This document shows, one piece after another, positions 25,714 to 32,983 of a DNA stretch of 64,000 bases; within the stretch, counting starts at the first letter, position 1, and each line of letters starts with the position of its first letter. The notes under the pieces were generated by a model that saw only the letters and a program-made list of their open reading frames with translations, searched no databases and was not told where the DNA came from. The DNA lies in NCBI GenBank assembly GCA_002238415.1, contig MPMI01000018.1, forward strand, positions 1 to 64,000. The letters are read 5' to 3'. The DNA is from Desulfurellaceae bacterium bin18 (lineage in GTDB: Bacteria > Desulfobacterota > Binatia > Bin18). Both the position numbers and the translations under genes were made by a program.

Positions 25714-26061
25714 ATGAAACACCTCAAGGCAGCAAACTCCAAGGCTCGGGCCGTCACCGCCAGTGTGGCGCAAGCGACGAGCAAAACCGTAGAGGAAGAC
25801 GTCATCGGAATGGCCCAACCCATCGGCTGTACGACGATCTTCAATCCGGGCTGGGAGGCCAATCCGTGGGGCGGGGCCAGCAGCATGTGCGCCCCCATGG
25901 AGGCCGACCTGCTGAGCTGTGCGAATCTGTGCTGGTGGCCGGCTCAGGTGCCGGACAGCCTCCAGAACGCCCCCGAGTGGGCGAAGGGCTGCTCGGGCAT
26001 GAACCAGGAAGACTGGCGCAACCTCGACGTTGTTTTCCCCAAGACCGATACGTCAGGATAA
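25714..26061 (+). CDS. qhpC: QHNDH gamma subunit, CTQ-bearing, copy 1
   Basis: A 115-residue precursor of the catalytic gamma subunit. After a leader of about 32 residues, rich in Ala, Lys and Ser and lacking a Sec signal, the mature part keeps every cross-linking residue at the known spacing: Cys39-Glu48, Cys59-Asp65 and Cys73-Asp81 for the thioethers, and Cys69-Trp75 for cysteine tryptophylquinone. Numbers are those of the crystal-structure gamma subunit plus 32. A further Cys93 is not one of the cross-linked residues. The product is modified in the cytoplasm, exported by QhpF and assembled with alpha and beta in the periplasm. Confidence 0.95.
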   Translation: MKHLKAANSKARAVTASVAQATSKTVEEDVIGMAQPIGCTTIFNPGWEANPWGGASSMCAPMEADLLSCANLCWWPAQVPDSLQNAPEWAKGCSGMNQEDWRNLDVVFPKTDTSG

Positions 26062-26086
26062 ACGCAGCGGGCGGAAGGAGCGGGTG

Positions 26087-27178
26087 GTGCACGGGAAAAA
26101 CAGGCTGCTGCTGGGGGTTGTGCTCTTTGTGTTCGGGCTGCTGGTCCTGCCGCAGCCGACCTGGGCCAAGTGGTATCTCCTGGCCAGTACGCATCCCAAC
26201 AACCTGGTCGTCGTCGATACCGAAACAGACACGGTGGTCAAGGACATTGCCCTTGAGGGCCGCGGGCCGTCTCTGTATATTGCGCCGAACCCGGCCCAGC
26301 CGCAGTTCGCCTATGTCGTGAACAACCTGGCCAAAAGCGTTGCCATGGTCGATCTGGACGAGGGCAAGCAGGTCAAAAGCTTTGACCTGTCGAGCGACAA
26401 CGAGCTCGTGCGGACCATGGCGATAGACGTGAATACGCAGGGCACCCGGCTGTTCGTGCACGAAATGCCGATCACGCAAGACCTGGGTCGCTATACGGCC
26501 CAGGACAACCGGATACGGGTCATTAACCTGGAGACCACCGAGACAGTGACCACGTTTTCCGCACCCCGCCAGGTGATGGGGCTGGCCTCCTCAAAAGACG
26601 GCAAACGCCTCTATCTGTTCAGCGTCGGGCAAGACATTTTTGTGCATAGCACGGAAGACGGCAGCCTGCTCGACATCATTCCGCTGGCAAACCGTAACAT
26701 CAGCGGCGTTGCCAGAACCGATGGCCTGCCGCTCGGCGGGACCTATCAGGAAAGTGGCCACCTCGTCTCTTTCGGGACCTTCACCACCGACTCCATCACC
26801 AACCAGGTGACGCTCGGTATTGGCTCGCTTGACCTCACCCAGGAAGACCCGGAGCTGAAAATCGTTGAATTACAGCCTTTTGTTGAGGGCGATTATGTGC
26901 TCACGGGTGCGCTGTCGCCGCATACGAACAAGGCATATTTCGCGTACAACAGTTTGTGGAAGGTTGACCCGACAACTCGCCATATCGAGAAAAAGGTGTC
27001 GCTGTCCAACACCTATTTTGCGCCGCTCGTCCACCCCGAAGGCAAGAAGGTCTACTGCGGCAGTAACTGGCACGATGTCGCGGTCTACGACGCCGAATCC
27101 CTGGATCTGATTACCAAGGTCCCCCTGGGTCATTCGCAGACCGGAGGGGTGAGCGTCTTGCGATTTGTGAATCGTTAG
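26087..27178 (+). CDS. qhpB: QHNDH beta subunit, seven-bladed propeller, copy 1
   Basis: A 363-residue secreted beta-propeller. I choose the GTG at 26087, 6 bases after GGAAGGAG; it gives a clean signal peptide ending QPTWA before KWYLL. Repeated YVTN-type blades begin VVVDTETDTVVKDI, FAYVVNNLAKSVAMVDL and continue to KVYCGSNWHDVAVYDAE. In QHNDH the beta subunit holds the small gamma subunit and lines the active site. It follows qhpC directly and is followed after 8 bases by a nitroreductase gene. Copy 2 is at 32980. Confidence 0.9.
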   Translation: MHGKNRLLLGVVLFVFGLLVLPQPTWAKWYLLASTHPNNLVVVDTETDTVVKDIALEGRGPSLYIAPNPAQPQFAYVVNNLAKSVAMVDLDEGKQVKSFDLSSDNELVRTMAIDVNTQGTRLFVHEMPITQDLGRYTAQDNRIRVINLETTETVTTFSAPRQVMGLASSKDGKRLYLFSVGQDIFVHSTEDGSLLDIIPLANRNISGVARTDGLPLGGTYQESGHLVSFGTFTTDSITNQVTLGIGSLDLTQEDPELKIVELQPFVEGDYVLTGALSPHTNKAYFAYNSLWKVDPTTRHIEKKVSLSNTYFAPLVHPEGKKVYCGSNWHDVAVYDAESLDLITKVPLGHSQTGGVSVLRFVNR

Positions 27179-27186
27179 CGCCCGGC

Positions 27187-27819
27187 ATGTCCCAGACAAC
27201 ACTCACCCGCCGGCATATACTCCAGGGGCTCGGCACCGCTGCCCTCCTCGGCCAGGCGTACAGTCTGGCTCATGCTGTTGAAAATGGGGATACCGCCAGC
27301 TTTGCTGCGGTCGTAAAACGCCGGCGCATGATCCGCAAGTATGAGGACAGGCCGGTTCCTGAAGAAGAGATCAAAAAACTGCTGCACTACGCAGTGCGCG
27401 CGCCCAGCGCGGGCAATCTCCAGCCGTGGGAGTTTATTCTGGTACGCGACCCCGAGGTCCGGGCCGAACTCGCCAAGGCGGCGATGAATCAGAACTCGGT
27501 TGCTACCGCGCCGATTATCATTGCCACCTGTGCCGATATCCAGCGTATGGGCGATAAATACGGCACGCGCGGGGCTTTTTACAGTTTGGTGGATACCGCG
27601 TTTGCCTCCTTGCTGATTCTGTTAGGAGCAACCGAGCAGGGGCTCGGAGCCTGTTTTGTTGGTGCGTACAATCCGGAAGAAGTCGCCAGGATATTCCAAC
27701 TGCCCAGCCACGTCCGCCCGGTCGGACTCATCACCCTCGGCTATCCCGCAGAAAAACCGCGCAAACCCAGTAATAAAAAAATCTCGCTTGAGAACCTGAT
27801 CCACGAGAATACGTGGTAG
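27187..27819 (+). CDS. Nitroreductase-family protein with Tat signal
   Basis: A 210-residue protein: about 35 residues of twin-arginine type signal (TRRHILQGLGTAALLGQA) followed by a nitroreductase fold with KRRRMIRKYEDRPVPEEE, the FMN-binding APSAGNLQPWEFILV and the helix LLILLGATEQGLGACFVGAY. Family members are homodimeric FMN enzymes that reduce nitro groups, quinones or flavins. Export of a folded, cofactor-loaded flavoprotein by Tat would put it in the periplasm with the amine dehydrogenase. The 8-base gap from qhpB suggests one operon. It is not part of the standard qhp set I know. Confidence 0.82.
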   Translation: MSQTTLTRRHILQGLGTAALLGQAYSLAHAVENGDTASFAAVVKRRRMIRKYEDRPVPEEEIKKLLHYAVRAPSAGNLQPWEFILVRDPEVRAELAKAAMNQNSVATAPIIIATCADIQRMGDKYGTRGAFYSLVDTAFASLLILLGATEQGLGACFVGAYNPEEVARIFQLPSHVRPVGLITLGYPAEKPRKPSNKKISLENLIHENTW

Positions 27820-27868
27820 GCGCGAGCATAGGCCCCCTGGCAAGAGCTTGTAACTGAGGGATGAGGAA

Positions 27869-28513
27869 GTGGAGTTGCCGAGAGCCTTGGATAAGGGCTA
27901 TGTGAACCGACGCGCTATTCTTCCCTATGGGCTTACCGTAGAAGAAGTCGAGAGAGCGGTTGCGGAGACGTATCGTCTTTTCCACGGTCTGAACGACTAT
28001 CTCAAGCAGAGTGGATTTCGCCCCTTGGAAGAGTTGCTCCTTGGTAACTCCCTGTCGGGGATCATATCCGAATTCTTGGTCAAGAATATTGCAAAATCTT
28101 CTTCTGTGCTTGAAGCAAATACGAAGATAGGTGGGCACCCTGACCTTCTCCCGAAAGATTATTATACGTCGAGCGCCGTTTTGAAGGGAGAGCATGGGAT
28201 CGAGGTCAAATGCTCTATCCAGAAGGGTGGCTGGCAAGGACACAATCCGGAGGAGTGTTGGTTAATGGTTTTTCGGTATGTTGTCGGAAAGCAGAGAAGT
28301 GGAGAAATTCTTCCTTTTACTTTTGTCGAAATCCTCTGCGCCGAACTGACAAAAGCCGACTGGTCTTTCTCTGGACGGAAAGGGGAATCGCGGCGGACTC
28401 CGACTGCCTCAATCACAACGGGCGGCGTTGAGAAACTCCGAAATAATTTCATATATCGGAGCTCTGGGGCTGGGGTGGGAAAGCATCGTTCGATTTTTGC
28501 GAGCGGCTCATGA
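27869..28513 (+). CDS. Type II restriction endonuclease, PD-(D/E)xK type
   Basis: A 214-residue protein with the nuclease core Pro91-Asp92 in GGHPDLLP, then after 19 residues Glu112-Val-Lys114 in GIEVKCS, the PD-(D/E)xK layout. It starts with a GTG behind a GAGGAAG box. It is tail to tail with a DNA methyltransferase gene, 25 bases apart, which is the usual companion. The recognition sequence is unknown. Its base composition is visibly more AT-rich than the flanking amine dehydrogenase genes, so the pair was probably acquired separately. Confidence 0.8.
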   Translation: MELPRALDKGYVNRRAILPYGLTVEEVERAVAETYRLFHGLNDYLKQSGFRPLEELLLGNSLSGIISEFLVKNIAKSSSVLEANTKIGGHPDLLPKDYYTSSAVLKGEHGIEVKCSIQKGGWQGHNPEECWLMVFRYVVGKQRSGEILPFTFVEILCAELTKADWSFSGRKGESRRTPTASITTGGVEKLRNNFIYRSSGAGVGKHRSIFASGS

Positions 28514-28538
28514 TTCTTAATGAGCCGACTAAGACGGA

Positions 28539-29870
28539 TTACGAAAATAGGGCAGGTTGCCGGTCCGCGTGTCCACGGGAGAGGTGCGAAGGGCCTTTTC
28601 CGTTATCGAGGTCAAGGGTCGCAAGCTTTGGTATGGCCTGAACAGCCATTTTGTAATACTCTTGGTCCATTTCGATCCCAATGCTGCGATACCCTACCAC
28701 ACTGGCCGCTGCTATTGTCGCCCCACCACCCATAAAAGGATCAAGGATAATCCCTTCCCCCAAGGGAAGGGCGGCACGAACAATCTGCCGCATGAACGCC
28801 TGCGGTTTCAAGGATGGATGAGAAGCGATTTCTCGCTCTATCCCTCTGGTCGGAGCGCTTTTGATGACATCCCCAAAAGGCTGCTCCTCCGAGAGACGCC
28901 GCAAGCCGCCTGTCTTCCATTTGCGAAGATTATCCTGCACTCGACCTCGACATGGCTTTCTAAAGAGCCCCCAAGGTTCCCAACAGGAGCGAGGCATGAC
29001 GGTGACGTTCTCAAATTCCTTATGGGCATTCTTTGGTCTATCACCACCCCGGAGAGTCTGTACGAGACGGATAATCTCTCCTCTTTTCTCGAATCCGGCC
29101 TCTTCCAAGGCAGTATATATGAGATGGGAGAGAAGGGGGTTGGTCGCAATGAACACATGTCCACCGGGGACGAGAACGCGCTGAATTCTTATCGCCCACT
29201 GTGCAAAGAACTTCTGTAAGGAATCTTTCTCTTCATGCGTCAGAACGGTGAAGCGAGGCAGCGGACTCCGGGTATATCCATTAAGGGCTGGTGGTATGCG
29301 CCAGACGCCACCACGCCCGCGCCGGAGTTTTTGCTTTTCCTCGGATGTGTACTCTTTCAGACCGTAGGGCGGATCGGTGACGACAGCATGGATGCTGTCG
29401 GGAGCGCGGTGTTCCAGCCAGTCAAAACAGTCGGCCTGAATGAGTTCATACAGCTCCTTTTGAAGCGGCTCTCTGCGCTGTTTCTTTTGAGGAATGCTCT
29501 TCGCTGAATTGTCGGATTTACGAGCAGGAGCGGGAGAACCATACTCTCCGAACGTCTCTCGAAGAAGGGTGGGGGCGTCTTCAGGATGATGATAGAGAAT
29601 CTGCCTTACGTCATCGGGGAGGTCGCCGGCAAGAACTTTAAGCGGACCCGGATCAATCTTCAGAGCGTGGGCTATCGACTCGATAATGCCCTTCGAGGGT
29701 TTCGCTTTACCTCGCTCCAGGCGAGAAAGATAGCCTTTTGTGACTTGTAGCGCCTTGGCTAGGTCTGACAGCGAGCGGCCTGTTGCCTGACGCTCTTCAC
29801 GGAGACGCTGCCCAAACGCAGCGCTCTCTTCCGGGCTGGGCTTGATTCGTTGACTCTGCTGGGCGCTCAT
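28539..29870 (-). CDS. DNA methyltransferase (beta-class, N4-C or N6-A) with N-terminal XRE-type helix-turn-helix
   Basis: A 443-residue fusion. Residues about 18-75 are a Cro/C1-type helix-turn-helix (RLREERQATGRSLSDLAKAL, LSRLERGKAKPSKGII). The methyltransferase part has the catalytic motif Asp166-Pro-Pro-Tyr169 followed late in the chain by the SAM-binding motif DPFMGGGATIAAA at 377, an order typical of the beta class. It would protect host DNA from the convergent nuclease. The HTH half probably represses its own promoter, since two palindromes lie immediately upstream of the start codon, comparable in principle to known methyltransferases with regulatory N-terminal extensions. Confidence 0.88.
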   Translation of the reverse strand: MSAQQSQRIKPSPEESAAFGQRLREERQATGRSLSDLAKALQVTKGYLSRLERGKAKPSKGIIESIAHALKIDPGPLKVLAGDLPDDVRQILYHHPEDAPTLLRETFGEYGSPAPARKSDNSAKSIPQKKQRREPLQKELYELIQADCFDWLEHRAPDSIHAVVTDPPYGLKEYTSEEKQKLRRGRGGVWRIPPALNGYTRSPLPRFTVLTHEEKDSLQKFFAQWAIRIQRVLVPGGHVFIATNPLLSHLIYTALEEAGFEKRGEIIRLVQTLRGGDRPKNAHKEFENVTVMPRSCWEPWGLFRKPCRGRVQDNLRKWKTGGLRRLSEEQPFGDVIKSAPTRGIEREIASHPSLKPQAFMRQIVRAALPLGEGIILDPFMGGGATIAAASVVGYRSIGIEMDQEYYKMAVQAIPKLATLDLDNGKGPSHLSRGHADRQPALFS

Positions 29871-29872
29871 AG

Positions 29873-29908
29873 TCTCTAATTTAGAGAGGTTTACTTAAAA
29901 AGTAAACC
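29873..29908 (-). promoter_or_regulatory. Two adjacent palindromes, likely operators of the HTH-methyltransferase gene
   Basis: TCTCTAA-T-TTAGAGA (29873-29887) and GGTTTACTT-AAA-AAGTAAACC (29888-29908) are perfect inverted repeats lying end to end, 2 bases upstream of the methyltransferase start. Their position over the ribosome site and probable promoter fits autorepression by the fused HTH domain. Confidence 0.65.
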
Positions 29909-29941
29909 CTTTTCCTGCCCACCAATATTGAGCCTTATCTG

Positions 29942-29969
29942 TTGACATGAATTTTGAGTGGCCTATAGG
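29942..29969 (+). promoter_or_regulatory. Possible sigma-70 promoter for the second qhp cluster
   Basis: TTGACA (29942-29947), 16 bases, TATAGG (29964-29969), 61 bases before the qhpA2 start. The -35 matches the consensus fully and the -10 at four of six positions. Confidence 0.5.
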
Positions 29970-30030
29970 TGTTGAGAAGTTTGAGACATATTCGGGTGTG
30001 AACGCATAACCGGAACGGGGGGGAGCGATC

Positions 30031-31680
30031 ATGAATACCGTCTGGAGGAGACGCAGTTTGTTGCTGGGCAAACTCAGCGGATTCGTCTTGGGCTTCACGC
30101 TCTGTCTTTGGGGACAACCCGCCTGGGGCCAGGAGATGACCGGGCCGGCCCTGCTGGAGACGCGCTGCTCGGGCTGCCATCCTCCCCATGAGGAAGGCGG
30201 CAAGCTTGACGCGATCGAACACCAGCGCAAGCCCCCCGAAGCCTGGGAGATGACCATCTATCGCATGCTGCGTACCCACGGGGCGAATCTGGAAGCGGGG
30301 GAGGCCCGCATCCTGATCAAATACCTGAGCGATCGGTATGGCCTGGCACCGTCGGAAGTCAAACCCTTTCGGTATGCCTTAGAGAAACGCAATAACACCA
30401 TAGAGCAACATGTGCCCAAGGAAGTGAAGGGCACCTGCGTCGCCTGCCACTCCTATGCGCGCATCGCCTTGCAGCGCCGTACGCCCGAATCGTGGGGACG
30501 CTTGCCGGACCTGACCGCGGCCCTGCTGCCGAATATCGAAAATCAGGTCGCCTCAACCGGTCTGCTGGGCGACTTCTGGTACACGCTGGTGCGGAAGGAT
30601 ACCGTCCCCTATCTGACTCAGACCTACCCGTTTGACTCAACCGCCTGGAAGCAGTGGCAGGCCAAACCCAAACCGGACTACGCCGGGGTCTGGAATGTGG
30701 TCGGTCACGACCCTGGAAAGGGCGGGGCCTACACCGGTCGTATGACGCTCACCGCTCTGGGGAACGATAACTATGAGGGCCAGCTCGCTTACGACTTTGC
30801 CGACGGGTCGCGCATGACCGGGAAAAACACTGTGACGATGTATACCGGCTTCCAGTGGCGGGGTGTGGCCGAGGTCGATGGCGGCCAGACCCACAAAGAA
30901 ATCTTCTTTGCCAATGAGGACGGAACGGTCGTAAGTGGCAGACGGCTGCTGACGCTTGTTGGCGATCTGGGTATGGAGGAAACCCTGTACCGGAATACCG
31001 GCCAGGCACGATTTTTTGCCGTCAGCCCGACCGCGCTTAAAGTGGGAGAGCGCTCCACGCTCAGGCTGTTTGGCATGAACCTCCCCGAGAGTCTGGCCGC
31101 GGCTTCGGTTTCCCTGGGACCGGGCGTGACGGTCCAGTCCCTGCGGCGGGTTGATGCTGATACGGTCATGGCCGACGTAGTTGTGGGGAAAAAGGCAAAA
31201 GTGGGCGCTCGCCAGGCTCGGATTCAGGGGGTTGATGGGGAACAGCCGCTGGCTGTCTACAATACGGTTGACTATATTCGTCTCTCTCCGGAACAGGCGT
31301 TTTCTCGGCCCGGCGGCATCCGCACCCCAAAGATTTTTCAGCAGTTCGAGGCGGTCGGGTATACCAATGGTCCGGACAGACGAAAGGGAACTGACGACGA
31401 TATGAAGCTGGGGCGCGTCGGTCCGGTGACGTGGAAACTGAACGAGTATGTGAAGCGCGTCAACGATGACGACGTGCGGTTTGTCGGTGCCATGAATGCC
31501 CACGGTCTTTTTACGCCGGCCGAGGACGGCCCAAATCCGAAACGCCACTTGTCACAGGGCAATGTCGGCGATGTCTGGGTGGAGGCATGGTACCAGCCAA
31601 ATGGCGCCCGTCGGCCCATGGGAGCGCGTGCCCACCTGCTGGTGATGCCGGCAAAATATAATTTTCAACCGATTGAATAG
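30031..31680 (+). CDS. qhpA2: QHNDH alpha subunit, di-haem cytochrome c, copy 2
   Basis: A 549-residue paralogue of the gene at 22509, similar over its whole length. A signal peptide ends near PAWG at 30-33. Haem sites are Cys46-Ser-Gly-Cys49-His50 and Cys136-Val-Ala-Cys139-His140. The beta-rich part keeps the same landmarks (MYTGFQWRGVAEV, RPGGIRTPKIFQQFEAVGY, PMGARAHLLVMPAKYNF). It heads a second structural operon with qhpC2, an unknown gene and qhpB2. Differences are spread evenly, so the duplication is not recent and substrate preference may have changed. Confidence 0.9.
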   Translation: MNTVWRRRSLLLGKLSGFVLGFTLCLWGQPAWGQEMTGPALLETRCSGCHPPHEEGGKLDAIEHQRKPPEAWEMTIYRMLRTHGANLEAGEARILIKYLSDRYGLAPSEVKPFRYALEKRNNTIEQHVPKEVKGTCVACHSYARIALQRRTPESWGRLPDLTAALLPNIENQVASTGLLGDFWYTLVRKDTVPYLTQTYPFDSTAWKQWQAKPKPDYAGVWNVVGHDPGKGGAYTGRMTLTALGNDNYEGQLAYDFADGSRMTGKNTVTMYTGFQWRGVAEVDGGQTHKEIFFANEDGTVVSGRRLLTLVGDLGMEETLYRNTGQARFFAVSPTALKVGERSTLRLFGMNLPESLAAASVSLGPGVTVQSLRRVDADTVMADVVVGKKAKVGARQARIQGVDGEQPLAVYNTVDYIRLSPEQAFSRPGGIRTPKIFQQFEAVGYTNGPDRRKGTDDDMKLGRVGPVTWKLNEYVKRVNDDDVRFVGAMNAHGLFTPAEDGPNPKRHLSQGNVGDVWVEAWYQPNGARRPMGARAHLLVMPAKYNFQPIE

Positions 31681-31769
31681 AGATCGAACAAACGCTGGCA
31701 TTGTAGCGGACGGTATGCTATGAGGCTGGAAGGAGGGGCGAGAATTCTCCGTCCGTCCAAGGAGGGGTT

Positions 31770-32105
31770 ATGAAACATCTCAAGGCCGCGAACCATAAAG
31801 CGGAGAGAGTCGAAACCGCCCCGGCCGTCGCAAAACGGCAGGTTCAGGAAGACGTGCTGGGCATGGCTCAGCCGATGGGATGTACGACGATTTTTAACCC
31901 CGGCTGGGAGGCGAACCCCTGGGGCGGCACCGCGGGTATGTGCGCGCCAATGGAGGCCGACCTGCTCGGCTGTGCCAATGTGTGCTGGTGGCCGGCTCAG
32001 GTGCCTGACAGCCTGCAAAACTACCCTGAATGGGCCAGTGCCTGCTCGGGGGTCAACGCCGAGGACTGGCGCAGCCTGGAGTTGGTCTTCCCCGAAAAGA
32101 AATAG
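31770..32105 (+). CDS. qhpC2: QHNDH gamma subunit, CTQ-bearing, copy 2
   Basis: A 111-residue precursor very close to copy 1 in the mature part (GCTTIFNPGWEANPWGG, CWWPAQVPDSLQN). All cross-link residues are kept: Cys38-Glu47, Cys58-Asp64, Cys72-Asp80 and Cys68-Trp74. The extra Cys92 is also kept. The leader (first 31 residues) shares MKHLKAAN with copy 1 and then diverges, consistent with recognition of its N-terminus by a common maturase. An AGGAGGGG box precedes the ATG. No qhpD lies next to it, so modification probably depends on the enzyme encoded 6 kb upstream. Confidence 0.94.
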   Translation: MKHLKAANHKAERVETAPAVAKRQVQEDVLGMAQPMGCTTIFNPGWEANPWGGTAGMCAPMEADLLGCANVCWWPAQVPDSLQNYPEWASACSGVNAEDWRSLELVFPEKK

Positions 32106-32158
32106 CCGCATAGGACCGGCTTCACAATCCGTGTGGTGAACAACGAGGGGTTTCCAAT

Positions 32159-32983
32159 ATGAACCCTGAGCAAAGACAGCGTCTATGGACCCGAGGCGTT
32201 TGCTTTGCCGGACTGTTGCTACTCCTGCACGGCTTCCCCGCGCGCGTTGCGGCGGGCTGGTATATCGCCTCGACGACCATCCCGCCAAACTCTTCTCCGT
32301 CTGCCTGGCCAACTCCTCAGATTGTGACGCGGGTTGCTCAGAACCGGCTGACCTACGAGACCCGCGCCTGGACGCAGATTATCGACCTCAACACGCAGCA
32401 ACTCTCGGTTATCAGCCATCTGGGGCAGGCATATTGGCAAGGACCAATCGAGGCATACGCCACGCTGATGGCCGCGCGCACCCAGGAACGGCGGGCACGG
32501 GCGGAACGATTGATGAATCAGCTCCCGCGCAGTCCGCAACGACTCGCGGCAAGACGTGCCGGCCCATTTGATAGTCTGAGCCCTAAGCTGACGATTATCG
32601 TCACCCCGCTGTCGGAGGCAGAATCGGTCGCCGGGTATACGGCCCACAAGTATCGTATCCAGCGGAATGGTATCGCGTATGAAGAAACCTGGCTGGCTGA
32701 AAAGATAGACTTGGGGACGGACGTTGATATGTCCAAGCTGAATGCGTTTATCGGCAAGCTACGGACCTCTCGAACGACACCGCCAGGAGCCGTGCTCGCC
32801 GAGTTGACCGAACTGATCAATCGAGGCTACCCGGTCAGGACGGTCAACTTGGTCACCCAGGTGGTTAAGGAAGTGGTGCAGGTAGAGCAGCGGTCGATTA
32901 GAGCCGAGGCGTTTCTGGTGCCGAATGGCTATGCCCACAAGGCGCTGGTTGAGATCATGTTTCCAACAAGGAGGCGTTTATGA
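32159..32983 (+). CDS. Unknown secreted protein inserted between qhpC2 and qhpB2
   Basis: A 274-residue protein with a signal peptide (about 1-32, ending VAAGW). The mature part looks like an LolA/DUF4412-type half-barrel: TRAWTQIIDLNTQQLSVISH resembles the strand that reads out modified lipid or ion state, followed by a basic helix (ARTQERRARAERLMNQL) and YTAHKYRIQRNGIAYEETWLA. No cofactor motif is visible. Its stop overlaps the qhpB2 start (ATGA), so it is co-translated with the beta subunit and likely acts in the periplasm on, or with, the second dehydrogenase. It has no counterpart in cluster 1. The fold suggestion is tentative. Confidence 0.65.
   Translation: MNPEQRQRLWTRGVCFAGLLLLLHGFPARVAAGWYIASTTIPPNSSPSAWPTPQIVTRVAQNRLTYETRAWTQIIDLNTQQLSVISHLGQAYWQGPIEAYATLMAARTQERRARAERLMNQLPRSPQRLAARRAGPFDSLSPKLTIIVTPLSEAESVAGYTAHKYRIQRNGIAYEETWLAEKIDLGTDVDMSKLNAFIGKLRTSRTTPPGAVLAELTELINRGYPVRTVNLVTQVVKEVVQVEQRSIRAEAFLVPNGYAHKALVEIMFPTRRRL

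Noticed and set aside
28520-28735. Small plus-strand gene inside the methyltransferase region
   Set aside because: Antisense to the coding part of the methyltransferase and without features.
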